Below are positions 1 to 8,926 of a stretch of DNA of 64,000 nucleotides, piece after piece; the stretch's first letter is position 1, and each line of letters starts with the position of its first letter. The translations under genes were made by a program, and so were the position numbers. The notes under the pieces are model-generated. The model saw only the letters and a list, made by a program, of their open reading frames with translations. It ran no database searches and was not told the DNA's origin. Source of the DNA: Xanthomonas sp. DAR 34887 (GTDB lineage: Bacteria; Pseudomonadota; Gammaproteobacteria; Xanthomonadales; Xanthomonadaceae); the NCBI RefSeq assembly GCF_041245805.1, contig NZ_CP162490.1, positions 4,255,001 to 4,319,000 of the forward strand, in the 5' to 3' direction.

Positions 1-216
1 CCCACCGCGCGCGGCCCGGCGGCGCGTCTGTTCGCGTTCGGCTACGACGCCTGGCAGATCAGCGCCTATCTGGAAAAGCTGGCCACCGGCGCCGAGGCCA
101 ACCTGCGCGGCGCCACCGGCGTGCTGCACCTGGACGGCTTCGGCAACATCCTGCGCACCCCGGCCTGGTCCACCTTCAGCGGCGGGCGCGCGACGCCGCT
201 GCCCGATGGGCGTTGA
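1..216 (+). CDS. lpoA: Penicillin-binding protein activator LpoA, C-terminal end (partial)
   Basis: The reading frame is open from base 1 and stops at 214-216, giving the last 71 residues of a larger protein that starts outside the window. The visible part (GYDAWQISAYLEKL, then a GATGVLHLDGFGNILRTPAW stretch) resembles the end of the periplasmic-binding-fold domain of LpoA/LppC lipoproteins, outer-membrane activators of the peptidoglycan synthase PBP1A. The neighbour yraN supports this, because lpoA-yraN is a conserved pair in gammaproteobacteria. The two genes overlap by 11 bases. The lipoprotein signal cannot be seen because the start is missing. Confidence 0.8.
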   Translation, partial: PTARGPAARLFAFGYDAWQISAYLEKLATGAEANLRGATGVLHLDGFGNILRTPAWSTFSGGRATPLPDGR

Positions 217-574
217 CCGCCGGCGACGCGGCAACGACGTGGAAGCGGCGGCGCGCGCCGAACTGGAGCGCGCCGGGCTGCAACTGATCGCCGCGAATGT
301 GCGCTATCGCGGCGGCGAACTGGATCTGGTGATGCAGCAGGCGCACTGCCTGGTGTTCGTCGAGGTGCGCTACCGGCGCAACGACGCGTTCGGCGGCGGC
401 GCCGCCTCGGTCGACCTGCACAAGCGCCGCCGGCTGGTATTGGCGGCGCAATTGTTCCTGGCCGCGCATCCGCACTACGCGAACTGGCCGTGCCGCTTCG
501 ACGTGGTCGAGGCCGAAGGCGAACCGCCGCGGCTGACCTGGCTGCGCGATGCGTTTCGCGCCGACGATTGCTGA
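206..574 (+). CDS. yraN: YraN family protein (UPF0102, endonuclease-like)
   Basis: 122 residues, the usual size for the UPF0102/YraN family. The sequence carries the family core: a GGELDLVM motif around residues 36-43 followed by LVFVEVRYR around residues 49-57, the D...E.K/R arrangement of restriction-endonuclease-like folds. The function is not established; a role with DNA or Holliday junctions has been suggested for relatives. ATG 206 overlaps the end of lpoA by 11 bases, which suggests translational coupling. The stop at 572-574 is one base before the start of the next gene. Confidence 0.9.
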   Translation: MGVDRRRRGNDVEAAARAELERAGLQLIAANVRYRGGELDLVMQQAHCLVFVEVRYRRNDAFGGGAASVDLHKRRRLVLAAQLFLAAHPHYANWPCRFDVVEAEGEPPRLTWLRDAFRADDC

Positions 575-575
575 C

Positions 576-1121
576 GTGCCCAGCATCTTCACCCACGCCG
601 CGATCCCGCTGGCGCTGTGGGCCGCCGCCGACCGCGGACGCATTTCCACGCGCCTGCTCGGCGCCGGCATCGTCGCGGCGATGCTGCCCGATCTGGACGT
701 GGTCGGGTTCGCCCTGCACATCCCCTATGCCGATGCGTTCGGCCATCGCGGCGCCAGCCATTCGCTGCTGTTCGCCGCGCTGCTGGGCGTGCTCGGTGCG
801 CTGCTGCACCGGCCGTTGCGTGCCTGCGCGCTGCAGGCGGCGACCTGGATGTTCGTCTGCACGGTCTCGCACCCGCTGCTCGATGCGCTGACCTCCGGCG
901 GCCTCGGCGTCGCCCTGGCCTGGCCGTGGAGCGAACAGCGCTGGTTCGCGCCGTGGCGGCCGATCCGTGTTTCGCCGTTCGCCAACGGCTTCTTCGGCGC
1001 GCGCGGCGTGGCCACGCTGTGGTCCGAATTGCGCTGGGTGTGGCTGCCGCTGGCGGTGGCGGTCGGCACCTGGAAACTGCTGCAACCGCCCTCCTCTTCC
1101 GCTTCGCGATCCCCGCCATGA
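576..1121 (+). CDS. YdjM/DUF457-type inner-membrane metal-dependent hydrolase
   Basis: GTG 576 is chosen because the protein then begins VPSIFTHAAIPLAL, the expected N-terminus of YdjM-like proteins; an upstream ATG at 549 would run into yraN. 181 residues with several hydrophobic segments. The family's His/Asp pattern is present: an N-terminal His (FTHA), MLPDLDVVGF, HRGASHSLL and SHPLLDALT, likely metal ligands at the membrane face. The family is annotated as metal-dependent hydrolase, but the substrate is unknown. The last four bases (ATGA) are shared with the next gene, so the four genes at the left edge probably form one transcript. Confidence 0.8.
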   Translation: MPSIFTHAAIPLALWAAADRGRISTRLLGAGIVAAMLPDLDVVGFALHIPYADAFGHRGASHSLLFAALLGVLGALLHRPLRACALQAATWMFVCTVSHPLLDALTSGGLGVALAWPWSEQRWFAPWRPIRVSPFANGFFGARGVATLWSELRWVWLPLAVAVGTWKLLQPPSSSASRSPP

Positions 1122-2503
1122 CCACGCCGCTGCCTGCCGCCCTGACCGACACCCTCGCCGCGCTGCTCGGCGCCGATGGCTGGCGCACCGACGACGCCAG
1201 CCGCCGCAGCTATGGCGAAGACGATTCGCGGCGTTGGGCGCTGGCCGACGCGGTGGCGCTGCCGCAGACCCGCGAACAGGTGCAGGCGATCGTGCGCGCC
1301 TGCCGCGCACACCGCGTGCCGATCGTCGCGCGCGGCGCCGGCACCGGCACCGCCGGCGCCGCGGTGCCGTTCGACGGCGGCGTGGTGCTGTCGTTCGCGC
1401 GCATGAACCGCATCGTGCAGCTGCGCCCGCAGGACCGCTGCGCGGTGGTGGAACCGGGCGTGCTCAACGGCGAGCTGCAACAGGCGCTGGCGCCGCACGG
1501 CCTGTTCTGGCCGCCGGACCCGTCCAGCGCCGAGATCTGCAGCGTCGGCGGCAACCTGTCGACCAATGCCGGCGGTCCGCGCGCGGTGAAGTACGGCGCC
1601 ACCCGCGACAACGTGCTCGGCGTGGTCGCGGTGACCGGCGCCGGCGACCTGATCCGCTGCGGCGGCGCCTACACCAAGGACGCCACCGGCTACGACCTGA
1701 CGCACTTGCTGGTCGGCAGCGAAGGCACTCTGGCGCTGATCGTGGAAGCCACGCTGAAACTGTCGCCGCGGCCGCAGGCGCAGGCCGGACTGCGCGCGTT
1801 CTACCGCGATGCCGGCGCCGCCGCGGCGGCGGTGTCGCGGCTGATGGCGCAGCCGACCACGCCGGCGATGCTGGAATTCATGGACCGCAGCGCGATCGCG
1901 CTGCTGCGCCGCAATGGCAGCGACGTGCCCGAGGCCGGCGCGATGCTGCTGATCGAGGCCGACGGCGACCACGACACCCTGCCCTACGCGCTGCAGGCGC
2001 TGGGCGCCGCCGCCGACGGCGACGGCCTGCTGTCGCTGGACGTGGCCACCGACGGCGCGGCGCGCGACCGGCTGTGGGCCGCGCGGCGCGCGCTGTCGCC
2101 GGCGTTGCGCACGATCAAGCCGGGCAAGATCAACGAAGACGTGGTGGTGCCGGTGTCGTGCATCCCCGATCTGGTGGCCGGCGTGGAAGCGCTGGCGACG
2201 GAATTCGACCTGCCGATCGTCGCCTTCGGCCATGCCGGCAACGGCAACCTGCACGTCAACATCATGTATGCGCCCGACGATGCCGGCGAGACCGCGCGTG
2301 CGCACGCCGCGCTGCCGCGCCTGTTCGCGCTGGTGCTGGCGCTGGAAGGCACGCTGTCGGGCGAACACGGCATCGGCGTGGCCAAGCGCGACTACATGGC
2401 GCAGGCCTTCGACGCGGCCACGCTGGACGCGATGCGCGCGGTGAAGCGCGCACTGGACCCGGACGGCATCCTCAATCCGGGCAAGGTGTTGCCGGAGGCG
2501 TGA
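1118..2503 (+). CDS. FAD-binding oxidoreductase, GlcD / D-lactate dehydrogenase type
   Basis: 461 residues from ATG 1118, which overlaps the previous gene by four bases. The N-terminal FAD_binding_4 (VAO/PCMH) domain is visible as PIVARGAGTGTAGAAVPF near residue 68 and NLSTNAGGPRAVKYGATRDN near residue 148. The C-terminal FAD-oxidase domain has FGHAGNGNLHVNIMY and the GTLSGEHGIGVAKRDYM signature, ending in the family's DPDGILNPGKVLP. Such enzymes oxidise 2-hydroxy acids (glycolate, D-lactate, D-2-hydroxyglutarate) and pass electrons to quinone or a partner subunit. No GlcE or GlcF partner lies next to it, so a stand-alone D-2-hydroxyacid dehydrogenase is likely; the exact substrate cannot be read. 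Confidence 0.85.
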   Translation: MTTPLPAALTDTLAALLGADGWRTDDASRRSYGEDDSRRWALADAVALPQTREQVQAIVRACRAHRVPIVARGAGTGTAGAAVPFDGGVVLSFARMNRIVQLRPQDRCAVVEPGVLNGELQQALAPHGLFWPPDPSSAEICSVGGNLSTNAGGPRAVKYGATRDNVLGVVAVTGAGDLIRCGGAYTKDATGYDLTHLLVGSEGTLALIVEATLKLSPRPQAQAGLRAFYRDAGAAAAAVSRLMAQPTTPAMLEFMDRSAIALLRRNGSDVPEAGAMLLIEADGDHDTLPYALQALGAAADGDGLLSLDVATDGAARDRLWAARRALSPALRTIKPGKINEDVVVPVSCIPDLVAGVEALATEFDLPIVAFGHAGNGNLHVNIMYAPDDAGETARAHAALPRLFALVLALEGTLSGEHGIGVAKRDYMAQAFDAATLDAMRAVKRALDPDGILNPGKVLPEA

Positions 2504-2557
2504 GCGGGACTCGCAAGAGGCGCGCGATACCGCGCAAACAACCGGCGACCGCTTTTT

Positions 2558-2640
2558 GTAGGAGCGGCTTCAGCCGCGACGAACGAAGTGGAAAAGGCTG
2601 ACGGCTTGGGAATCCGTCGGGGCTGAAGCCCCTCCTACAG
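2558..2640. repeat. REP-like inverted repeat, subfamily A
   Basis: Two arms, GTAGGAGCGGCTTCAGCCGC and a nearly complementary GGGGCTGAAGCCCCTCCTAC, face each other between the convergent GlcD-like gene and kdpE. It is the first of about ten copies in this window. Position between two convergent stops is typical of REP elements, which can also act as transcript-end stabilisers. Confidence 0.8.
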
Positions 2641-2697
2641 GGCACCCGGCCAGCATCTCGATCGCCCTGCAGAAACGGCTGCGATCGGCCAAGCGGC

Positions 2698-3426
2698 TCA
2701 GCTGCTGCGTTCGCTTACCCCGACGAAGCGCAGCCCCACGCCCGGCTCGGTGGCGATGTAGCGCGGCGCCACCGCGCTGTCGCCGAGTTTCTGTCGCAGC
2801 TTGCCGACCAGGATGCGCAGGTAGTGGGTGTCTTCCTGGTGGGTGGGCCCCCACACTTCGCGCAGCAGCTGCGGTTGGGTGAGCACGCGACCGCTGTGGC
2901 GCAGCAGCAGCGCCAGCAGCGCGTATTCCTTGCGGCTCAGCGGCAGCGGTTCGCCGTCCAGGCGCACTTCGCGCAGACCCAGGTGGATGTGCAGGTGGCC
3001 GTCGTCGAACACCGGCTCGGCTTCGCCTGCGGCCGGTTGCATGCGCAGCAGCACGCGGATGCGCGCCATCAGTTCCTGCACGCCGAACGGCTTGGTCACG
3101 TAGTCGTTGGCGCCTGCGTCCAGCGCCTGCACCTTTTCCGCTTCGCCGGCGCGCACGGTGAGCATGATCACCGGCACCGCGGACCATTGCCGCAGTTCGC
3201 GCAGCACGCTGTGCCCGTCCTGGTCGGGCAGGCCCACGTCCAGCACCACCAGTTCGGCGCCGTGCGCGGCCAGTTGCGCCAGGCCGTCGCCGCCGCTGGC
3301 CGCCTGCAGCACGCGGTAGCCCTGCGCGCGCAGGCTGATGTCCAGGAAACGCCGGATCTGCGGCTCGTCGTCGATGACCAGCACGCGCGGCGGCGGAATC
3401 GGATCGGCGTGGGGTTCAGTCGGCAT
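2698..3426 (-). CDS. kdpE: Response regulator KdpE
   Basis: 242 residues, OmpR/PhoB class. The receiver domain has VLVIDDEP near residue 15, the phosphoacceptor Asp in VVLDVGLPD near residue 63, and MLTV and KPF switch residues. The C-terminal winged helix follows with LSRKEYALLALLLRHSGRVL and LRILVGKLRQKL. It should bind upstream of the kdp genes and activate them under potassium limitation or osmotic stress. The start overlaps the end of kdpD by 11 bases, so the pair is translationally coupled at the downstream end of the kdp operon. Confidence 0.95.
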   Translation of the reverse strand: MPTEPHADPIPPPRVLVIDDEPQIRRFLDISLRAQGYRVLQAASGGDGLAQLAAHGAELVVLDVGLPDQDGHSVLRELRQWSAVPVIMLTVRAGEAEKVQALDAGANDYVTKPFGVQELMARIRVLLRMQPAAGEAEPVFDDGHLHIHLGLREVRLDGEPLPLSRKEYALLALLLRHSGRVLTQPQLLREVWGPTHQEDTHYLRILVGKLRQKLGDSAVAPRYIATEPGVGLRFVGVSERSS

Positions 3427-6106
3427 CGGGGCGGGGCGGCGGGGCGGCGGGTTCGATCAACGGCAGGGTAATGCGGATGGTGGTGCCGCGGCCATCGGCG
3501 CCGGGCAGCGCCTCGACGCTGCCGCCGTGCGCGCCGATCATGCCCTGGCAGATGGTCAGGCCCAGGCCGGTGCCGTGGCGGCCGCGGTCGCCGCGCTCGA
3601 CGCTGTAGAACATGTCGAAGATGCGCGCGCGCTCGTCCTCGGGAATGCCCGGGCCGCGGTCGCCGATGTCGATGCGCAGGCGCCCGTCGACCATCGCCGC
3701 GGCGACCCGGATCGCCTCGCCCTCCGGCGAAAATTTCGCCGCGTTCTCCAGCACGTTGAAGATCGCCTGTTCGACCAGCGCCGGATGCACCCACAGCGTC
3801 GGCAACTCGGCGGCCAGGGCGATGTCCAGGCGCACCTGCGGCTGGTAGCGCTGCAATCGTCGCGCGGCCGAGCCGATCAGTTCGTCCACGTCGATCCAGT
3901 CGCGGTTCAAGGTCAGCCCGGTGTGGCCGAGCCGGGTCATGTCGAGCAGGTTCTGGATGTAGCGGTCCAGGCGTTCGCCTTCCAGCTGGATCGTTTCCAG
4001 CAGGCTGCGGCGGTCGTCGGCGTCCATCGCCTGGCCGTAGCTGGCCAGGCTGCTGGCCGCGCCGATCATCGCCGCCAGCGGCGAGCGCAGGTCGTGCGAC
4101 ACCGACGACAGCAGCGCCGAGCGCAGGCGCTCGGTCTCGCCGCTGACCCGCGCGCTTTCCAGGTCGGCGACCAGGCGCGTGCGCAGCGCGGCCTGGCCGA
4201 TGTCCTCGACCATCGCTTCGGCCAGGCGCTGCTGTTCCAGCCCGGGACGCTGCACCCCGGCGGCGAATTTCAGCCCGACCACGCCGATCGCGCCGCGTTC
4301 GTGGCGCACCGGCAGGAACCACCAGCTGGCGCCGGCCAAAGTGTCGGTGAAACGGCCGGTGGCCTGGCCGTGGCGCTGCGCCCAGTCGGCGGCGCTGCGG
4401 TCCACCGCCGCCATCGATGGCGCGTAGTCGTGCGCGCCGTCCTGCGCGGCGGCATGCGCCGCCTCCAGCGGCTGCAGCCGCACCCAGGCCTCGGCCTCGA
4501 GCGTGGCGGCCAGCGCGCGGCGCCCGGCCTCCAGCACCTGGCCCAGGTCGGCGGCGCTGGTCAGTTCGCGGCCCAGCCGCTGCAGCGCGGTGGTCTGCGC
4601 GTTGGCCGCGCGCAGCGCCAGCACCTGCATGCGCAGGCGCGAGGCCAGCCGCCCGGCGACCAGCGCCGCGACCAGGAACAGCAGCACCGTGACCACGCCC
4701 TGGCGCGCGCCGATGTGCAGCGTGTAGCGCGGTTCGATGAAGAAGAAGTTGTAGGCGAAGAAGCTCAGCAGCGCCGACAGCACCGCCGCGGCCATGCGCG
4801 TCTTCGCCGCGACCATCACCACAGCGACGATGAACACCATCGACAGGTCGTCGATGCCGACCCAGCGCTCGGCGATCCAGCCCACCGCCACCGCCAGCAG
4901 CGAAGCGACGGTGGCGAACGCCAGGTCGTCGCGCGACAGCCAATGGCCGGGATGGCGCCAACGCCGCCGCGCGCGCGCGCGCGCCTCCGGCGAGCTGATG
5001 ATGACCAGCTCGTAGTGCGCGCCGCGCTGCAGCAGCTGCTGGGTGAGCGTGCGGTTGATCATCCGCGCCAGCGGCCGTTCGCGGGTGCGGCCGAGCAGCA
5101 GCGTGGACACGCCGTTGTGCGCGGCGTGGTCGAGCAGCGCATCGGCCACGCTGGCGCCATGCAGCAGCGCGGTGTCGCCGCCGAGCCGTCGCGCCAGGGC
5201 GAAGGCGCGATCGACTTCCAGTTGCCAGGCATCGTCGGGCTGCGCCTGGGTCTGCACGGTGACCACGCTCCACGGCGCACCGCGGCGCTCGGCCACGCGC
5301 CGCGCCACCCGCACCAGGTAGTCGGACTGGCCGCGCCCGTCGATCGCCACCAGCACCCGCCGCCGCAGCGCCACGCCGGTGCGGCCCTGCGCGGCCTGCA
5401 CGTCGCGCAGGTCGTTGTCGACGCGGTCGGCCGCGGTCTGCATCGCCAGTTCGCGCAACGCGGCCAGGTTCGACGGCGAGAAGAACGCCTGCAGCGCCTG
5501 CCCCGCCTGCTCGGGCAGATAGACCTTGCCCTGCTGCAGGCGTTCGATCAGTTCGCGCGGCGGCAGATCGACCAGCACGATGTCGCGCAGGCGGTCGAAG
5601 ATCGCATCGGGCACGGTCTCGGCGACGCGGATGCCGGTGATGCGGTGGACCACGTCGTTGAGGCTTTCCAGGTGCTGGATGTTGACCGTGCTGTAGACGT
5701 CGATGCCGGCGTCGAGCAGTTCCTGCACGTCCTGCCAGCGCCGTTCGTGGCGGCTGCCGGGCGCGTTGCGGTGGGCCAGCTCGTCGACCAGCACCAGCGG
5801 CGGGCGCCGTGCCAGCAGCGCGTCCAGGTCCATTTCATCGAGCGTGCGGCCGCGGTACTCCACGCGCCGCCGTGGCTGCACGACCAGCCCGTCGAGCAGC
5901 GCCGCGGTCTCGGCGCGGCCATGGGTCTCGACCACCCCGACCACCACCTCGCTGCCCTGCTGCTGCAGCTGCCGCGCGCGCGACAGCATCGCGTAGGTCT
6001 TGCCGACCCCGGGCGCCGCGCCCAGGAACACGGTCAGCCGCCCGCCGCGTTCGCGCTGGAGCGCGCCGATCAGCGCGTCGGCCTGTTGGGTGCGGGGATC
6101 GGGCAT
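3416..6106 (-). CDS. kdpD: Sensor histidine kinase KdpD
   Basis: 896 residues, normal full length. Domain order: N-terminal KdpD domain with Walker A (GAAPGVGKT, residue 29 on) and Walker-B-like LVLVDELAHRNAPGSRHERR; a universal-stress-protein domain around 250-370; a four-segment membrane block around 395-490; a GAF-like region; HisKA with the phospho-His in SSVSHDLRSPLAAMIG; and HATPase_c with NVLENAAKF, GDRGPGIP and GTGLGLTIC. It senses low potassium or salt stress and phosphorylates KdpE. A GGGATT-type repeat arm fills the 66-base gap to kdpC, so kdpDE may have some separate control. Confidence 0.96.
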   Translation of the reverse strand: MPDPRTQQADALIGALQRERGGRLTVFLGAAPGVGKTYAMLSRARQLQQQGSEVVVGVVETHGRAETAALLDGLVVQPRRRVEYRGRTLDEMDLDALLARRPPLVLVDELAHRNAPGSRHERRWQDVQELLDAGIDVYSTVNIQHLESLNDVVHRITGIRVAETVPDAIFDRLRDIVLVDLPPRELIERLQQGKVYLPEQAGQALQAFFSPSNLAALRELAMQTAADRVDNDLRDVQAAQGRTGVALRRRVLVAIDGRGQSDYLVRVARRVAERRGAPWSVVTVQTQAQPDDAWQLEVDRAFALARRLGGDTALLHGASVADALLDHAAHNGVSTLLLGRTRERPLARMINRTLTQQLLQRGAHYELVIISSPEARARARRRWRHPGHWLSRDDLAFATVASLLAVAVGWIAERWVGIDDLSMVFIVAVVMVAAKTRMAAAVLSALLSFFAYNFFFIEPRYTLHIGARQGVVTVLLFLVAALVAGRLASRLRMQVLALRAANAQTTALQRLGRELTSAADLGQVLEAGRRALAATLEAEAWVRLQPLEAAHAAAQDGAHDYAPSMAAVDRSAADWAQRHGQATGRFTDTLAGASWWFLPVRHERGAIGVVGLKFAAGVQRPGLEQQRLAEAMVEDIGQAALRTRLVADLESARVSGETERLRSALLSSVSHDLRSPLAAMIGAASSLASYGQAMDADDRRSLLETIQLEGERLDRYIQNLLDMTRLGHTGLTLNRDWIDVDELIGSAARRLQRYQPQVRLDIALAAELPTLWVHPALVEQAIFNVLENAAKFSPEGEAIRVAAAMVDGRLRIDIGDRGPGIPEDERARIFDMFYSVERGDRGRHGTGLGLTICQGMIGAHGGSVEALPGADGRGTTIRITLPLIEPAAPPPRPDAD

Positions 6107-6110
6107 TGAG

Positions 6111-6226
6111 GGGCCGGAATTGGAGATTCGAAATTGGGGATTCGCGAAGCGTACAGCGTCGGGCCATGCGCCTTACCGCTTTTGCTCCTCCCCATTCCCG
6201 ATTCCCTTTTCCCCATTCCCGGCCCC
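6111..6226. repeat. GGGATT-type inverted repeat pair across the kdpC-kdpD junction
   Basis: Left arm 6111-6145 is built of GGAATTGGAGATTCGAAATT-like units, and right arm 6188-6226 of CCCATTCCCGATTCCC-like units, so the two face each other. The right arm lies inside the 3' end of kdpC and encodes its last residues (GNGEKGIGNGEE). Similar arms occur at 14748-14854, 15911-15962, 21109-21202 and 53133-53486. Confidence 0.75.
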
Positions 6227-6814
6227 ACCGCCATCCAACGCCAGATTCAGCGCCAGCACATTCACCCGCGGCTGGCCGAGCACGCCGAACTGGCGCGGCT
6301 GCGTCTGCGCGGCGAGCAGCGCGGCGACGCGCGTCTCGGGCAGGCCGCGCGCCCTGGCCACGCGCGCCACCTGCTGCTGCGCCGCGGCCACGCTGATGTC
6401 CGGGTCCATGCCGCTGCCGGACTGGGTCAGCAGATCGTCCGCGACCTGCGCCGGGGCGACGCCGTCGCGCGCGGCCACGCTGGCGCGCGCATCGGCGATG
6501 CGTTGCTGCAGCTCGGGATTGCTGCGCGCCTGGTTGCTGCCCGCCGCGGCCATCGGATCGAACTTGGCCGCAGACGGGCGCGGCTGGAAGTAGCCGGGCG
6601 CGGCGAACGGCTGCGCGACCAGGGCCGAACCGAGCACGCGGCCATCGCGTTGCAGCAGGCTGCCGGCGGCCTGCGCCGGGAACAGCGCGCCGGCGAGCAG
6701 GGTGGACAGCAGCGAATACAGCGCGGCGGCGCCCAGCACCAGCAGCGGCAGCAGCAGCGCCGCGCGCCAGCGCAGCGGTTCGCGGTAGGAAGAGGAAACC
6801 GGGGAAACGTTCAT
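6173..6814 (-). CDS. kdpC: Potassium-transporting ATPase subunit C, KdpC
   Basis: 213 residues. One N-terminal transmembrane helix (ALLLPLLVLGAAALYSLLST) is followed by a periplasmic domain with YFQPRPSAA, SGSGMDPDIS and the closing RVNVLALNLALD. KdpC stabilises the KdpA-KdpB complex and raises ATP affinity. The start ATG 6814 lies 41 bases after the kdpB stop. Unusual: after the conserved end the protein continues with about 19 Gly/Glu/Asn-rich residues (GGGAGNGEKGIGNGEEQKR) encoded by a GGGATT repeat arm, not by family sequence. Confidence 0.95.
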   Translation of the reverse strand: MNVSPVSSSYREPLRWRAALLLPLLVLGAAALYSLLSTLLAGALFPAQAAGSLLQRDGRVLGSALVAQPFAAPGYFQPRPSAAKFDPMAAAGSNQARSNPELQQRIADARASVAARDGVAPAQVADDLLTQSGSGMDPDISVAAAQQQVARVARARGLPETRVAALLAAQTQPRQFGVLGQPRVNVLALNLALDGGGAGNGEKGIGNGEEQKR

Positions 6815-6855
6815 CGCGGGAAATCCGGAAAAGAAGCGGAAGATCGGCGCCGGGC

Positions 6856-8916
6856 TTAGCCCAGCGCCACCAGCAGCAGGTCGATCGCCTTGATCCCGAC
6901 GAACGGCAGCAGCACGCCGCCGACGCCGTAGATCAGCATGTTCCGGCGCAGCAGCGAGGTCGCCGTGGCCGGGGTGAAGCGCACGCCGCGCAGCGCCAGC
7001 GGGATCAGCGCCGGAATCACCAGCGCGTTGAAGATCAACGCGGCCAGCACCGCATGCGCCGGGCTGGACAGGCGCATCACGTTCAGCGCCGCCATCTGCG
7101 GGATCGAGGCGGCGAACAGCGCCGGCAGGATCGCGAAGTACTTGGAGACGTCGTTGGCCAGCGAGAACGTGGTCAGCGCGCCGCGGGTGATCAGTTGCTG
7201 CTTGCCCACTTCCACCACCGCCAGCAGCTTGGCCGGATCCGAATCCAGATCGACCATGTTGCCGGCTTCCTTGGCCGCCTGCGTGCCGGAGTTCATCGCC
7301 AGGCCGACGTCGGCCTGGGCCAGCGCCGGCGCGTCGTTGGTGCCGTCGCCGACCATCGCCACCAGCCGCCCGCCGGCCTGTTCGGCGCGAATGCGCGCGA
7401 GCTTGTCTTCCGGCGTGGCCTCGGCGATGTAGTCGTCCACGCCGGCCTCGGCGGCGATCGCCGCGGCGGTAAGCGGGTTGTCGCCGGTGATCATCACCGT
7501 CTTGACTCCCATCGCGCGCAGCCGCGCGAACTTCTCGCGCACGCCGTGCTTGACCACGTCCGACAGTTCGACCACGCCGAGCACGTGCCGGCCCTCGGCC
7601 ACCACCAGCGGCGTGGCGCCGCTGCGCGCGACCTGCTCGACGCGGCCCTTCAGTTCCGCCGGCACCTGCCCGCCCAGCGCGGTGACGTGGCGGATCACCG
7701 CATCGGCCGCGCCCTTGCGGATCGAACGCGGCGCCTGCTGCCCCTGCGCGGCCAGATCGACGCCGGACATGCGCGTCTGCGCGGTGAAGGCGACGAAGCT
7801 GGCGCCGTCCGGGTCGGCCGGCGGCATGCCCTGCTCGCGCGCCAGACGCACGATCGACTTGCCTTCCGGGGTCGGGTCGGCCAGCGAGGACAGCATCGCC
7901 GCCTCGCGCAGCTGCACCGCATCGACGCCGCTGAGCGCATGGAATGCGGTGGCCTGGCGGTCGCCGTGGGTGATGGTGCCGGTCTTGTCCAGCAGCAGCA
8001 CGTCGACGTCGCCGGCCACTTCCACCGCCTTGCCCGACTTGGCCAGCACGTTCGCCGACAGCGCGCGGTTCATGCCGGCGATGCCGATCGCCGGCAGCAA
8101 TCCGCCGATGGTGGTCGGGATCAGGCACACCAGCAGCGCGATCAGCAGCAGCGGATCGATGCGCACGCCGACGAAGCCGGCGATGATCGGCAACGTCGCG
8201 ACCACGATCAGGAAGGTCAGGGTCATCGCCGCCAGCAGCATGGTCAGCGCGATCTCGTTCGGGGTCTTCTGCCGGTTGGCGCCCTCGACCAGCGCGATCA
8301 TGCGGTCCAGGAAGCTGTGGCCCGGCTCGGCGGTGACCTTCACCACGATCTCGTCGGACAGCACCTTGGTGCCGCCGATCACGCCGGAGCGGTCGGTGCC
8401 GGCCTCGCGCAGCACCGGCGCCGATTCGCCGGTGACCGCGGCTTCGTTGATCGTGGCCACGCCGTGCAGGATCTCGCCGTCGGCCGGGATCAGTTCGCCG
8501 GCGGAGATCACCACCAGATCGCCGGGCTTGAGTTCGGCGGCGGGGATGCTGGTTTCGCCGTCCAGCTGCGCGCTGCTCACCCGGCGCGCCACCAGGTCCT
8601 TGCGCGCGCGCCGCAGCGAGGCGGCCTGGCCGCGGCCGCGCGCCTCGGCCACCGCTTCGGCGAAATTGCCGAACAGCACGGTGATCAGCAGGATCGCGGT
8701 CACCGCCCAGCCGAACGCGGCCGCGCCCTGCCCGGCCACGGTGATCAGCGCCGACAGCACCGTACCGGCGAACACCACCGCCATCACCGGACTGCCGAGC
8801 AGATGGCGTGGCGAAAGTTTCAGCACGCTGGCGCGCAACGCGGCGCGCAGCGCGGGGCCATCGAGCAGGCCGGGCTTGTGGACCGAGGAAGAAGCTTGCG
8901 GAAGCGGGGTGCTCAT
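6856..8916 (-). CDS. kdpB: Potassium-transporting P-type ATPase subunit B, KdpB
   Basis: 686 residues from ATG 8916 (MSTPLPQ). A TTG eight codons upstream would overlap kdpA and is less likely. P-type ATPase hallmarks: TGES in the actuator domain (EAAVTGESAPVLRE), the phosphorylation motif LLDKTGTITHGD, the KGA nucleotide-binding motif, and MVGDGTNDAPALAQADVG. It hydrolyses ATP to drive uptake through KdpA. The start lies 10 bases after the kdpA stop, in the usual FABC order. Confidence 0.97.
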   Translation of the reverse strand: MSTPLPQASSSVHKPGLLDGPALRAALRASVLKLSPRHLLGSPVMAVVFAGTVLSALITVAGQGAAAFGWAVTAILLITVLFGNFAEAVAEARGRGQAASLRRARKDLVARRVSSAQLDGETSIPAAELKPGDLVVISAGELIPADGEILHGVATINEAAVTGESAPVLREAGTDRSGVIGGTKVLSDEIVVKVTAEPGHSFLDRMIALVEGANRQKTPNEIALTMLLAAMTLTFLIVVATLPIIAGFVGVRIDPLLLIALLVCLIPTTIGGLLPAIGIAGMNRALSANVLAKSGKAVEVAGDVDVLLLDKTGTITHGDRQATAFHALSGVDAVQLREAAMLSSLADPTPEGKSIVRLAREQGMPPADPDGASFVAFTAQTRMSGVDLAAQGQQAPRSIRKGAADAVIRHVTALGGQVPAELKGRVEQVARSGATPLVVAEGRHVLGVVELSDVVKHGVREKFARLRAMGVKTVMITGDNPLTAAAIAAEAGVDDYIAEATPEDKLARIRAEQAGGRLVAMVGDGTNDAPALAQADVGLAMNSGTQAAKEAGNMVDLDSDPAKLLAVVEVGKQQLITRGALTTFSLANDVSKYFAILPALFAASIPQMAALNVMRLSSPAHAVLAALIFNALVIPALIPLALRGVRFTPATATSLLRRNMLIYGVGGVLLPFVGIKAIDLLLVALG

Positions 8917-8926
8917 GGTCGTGGTC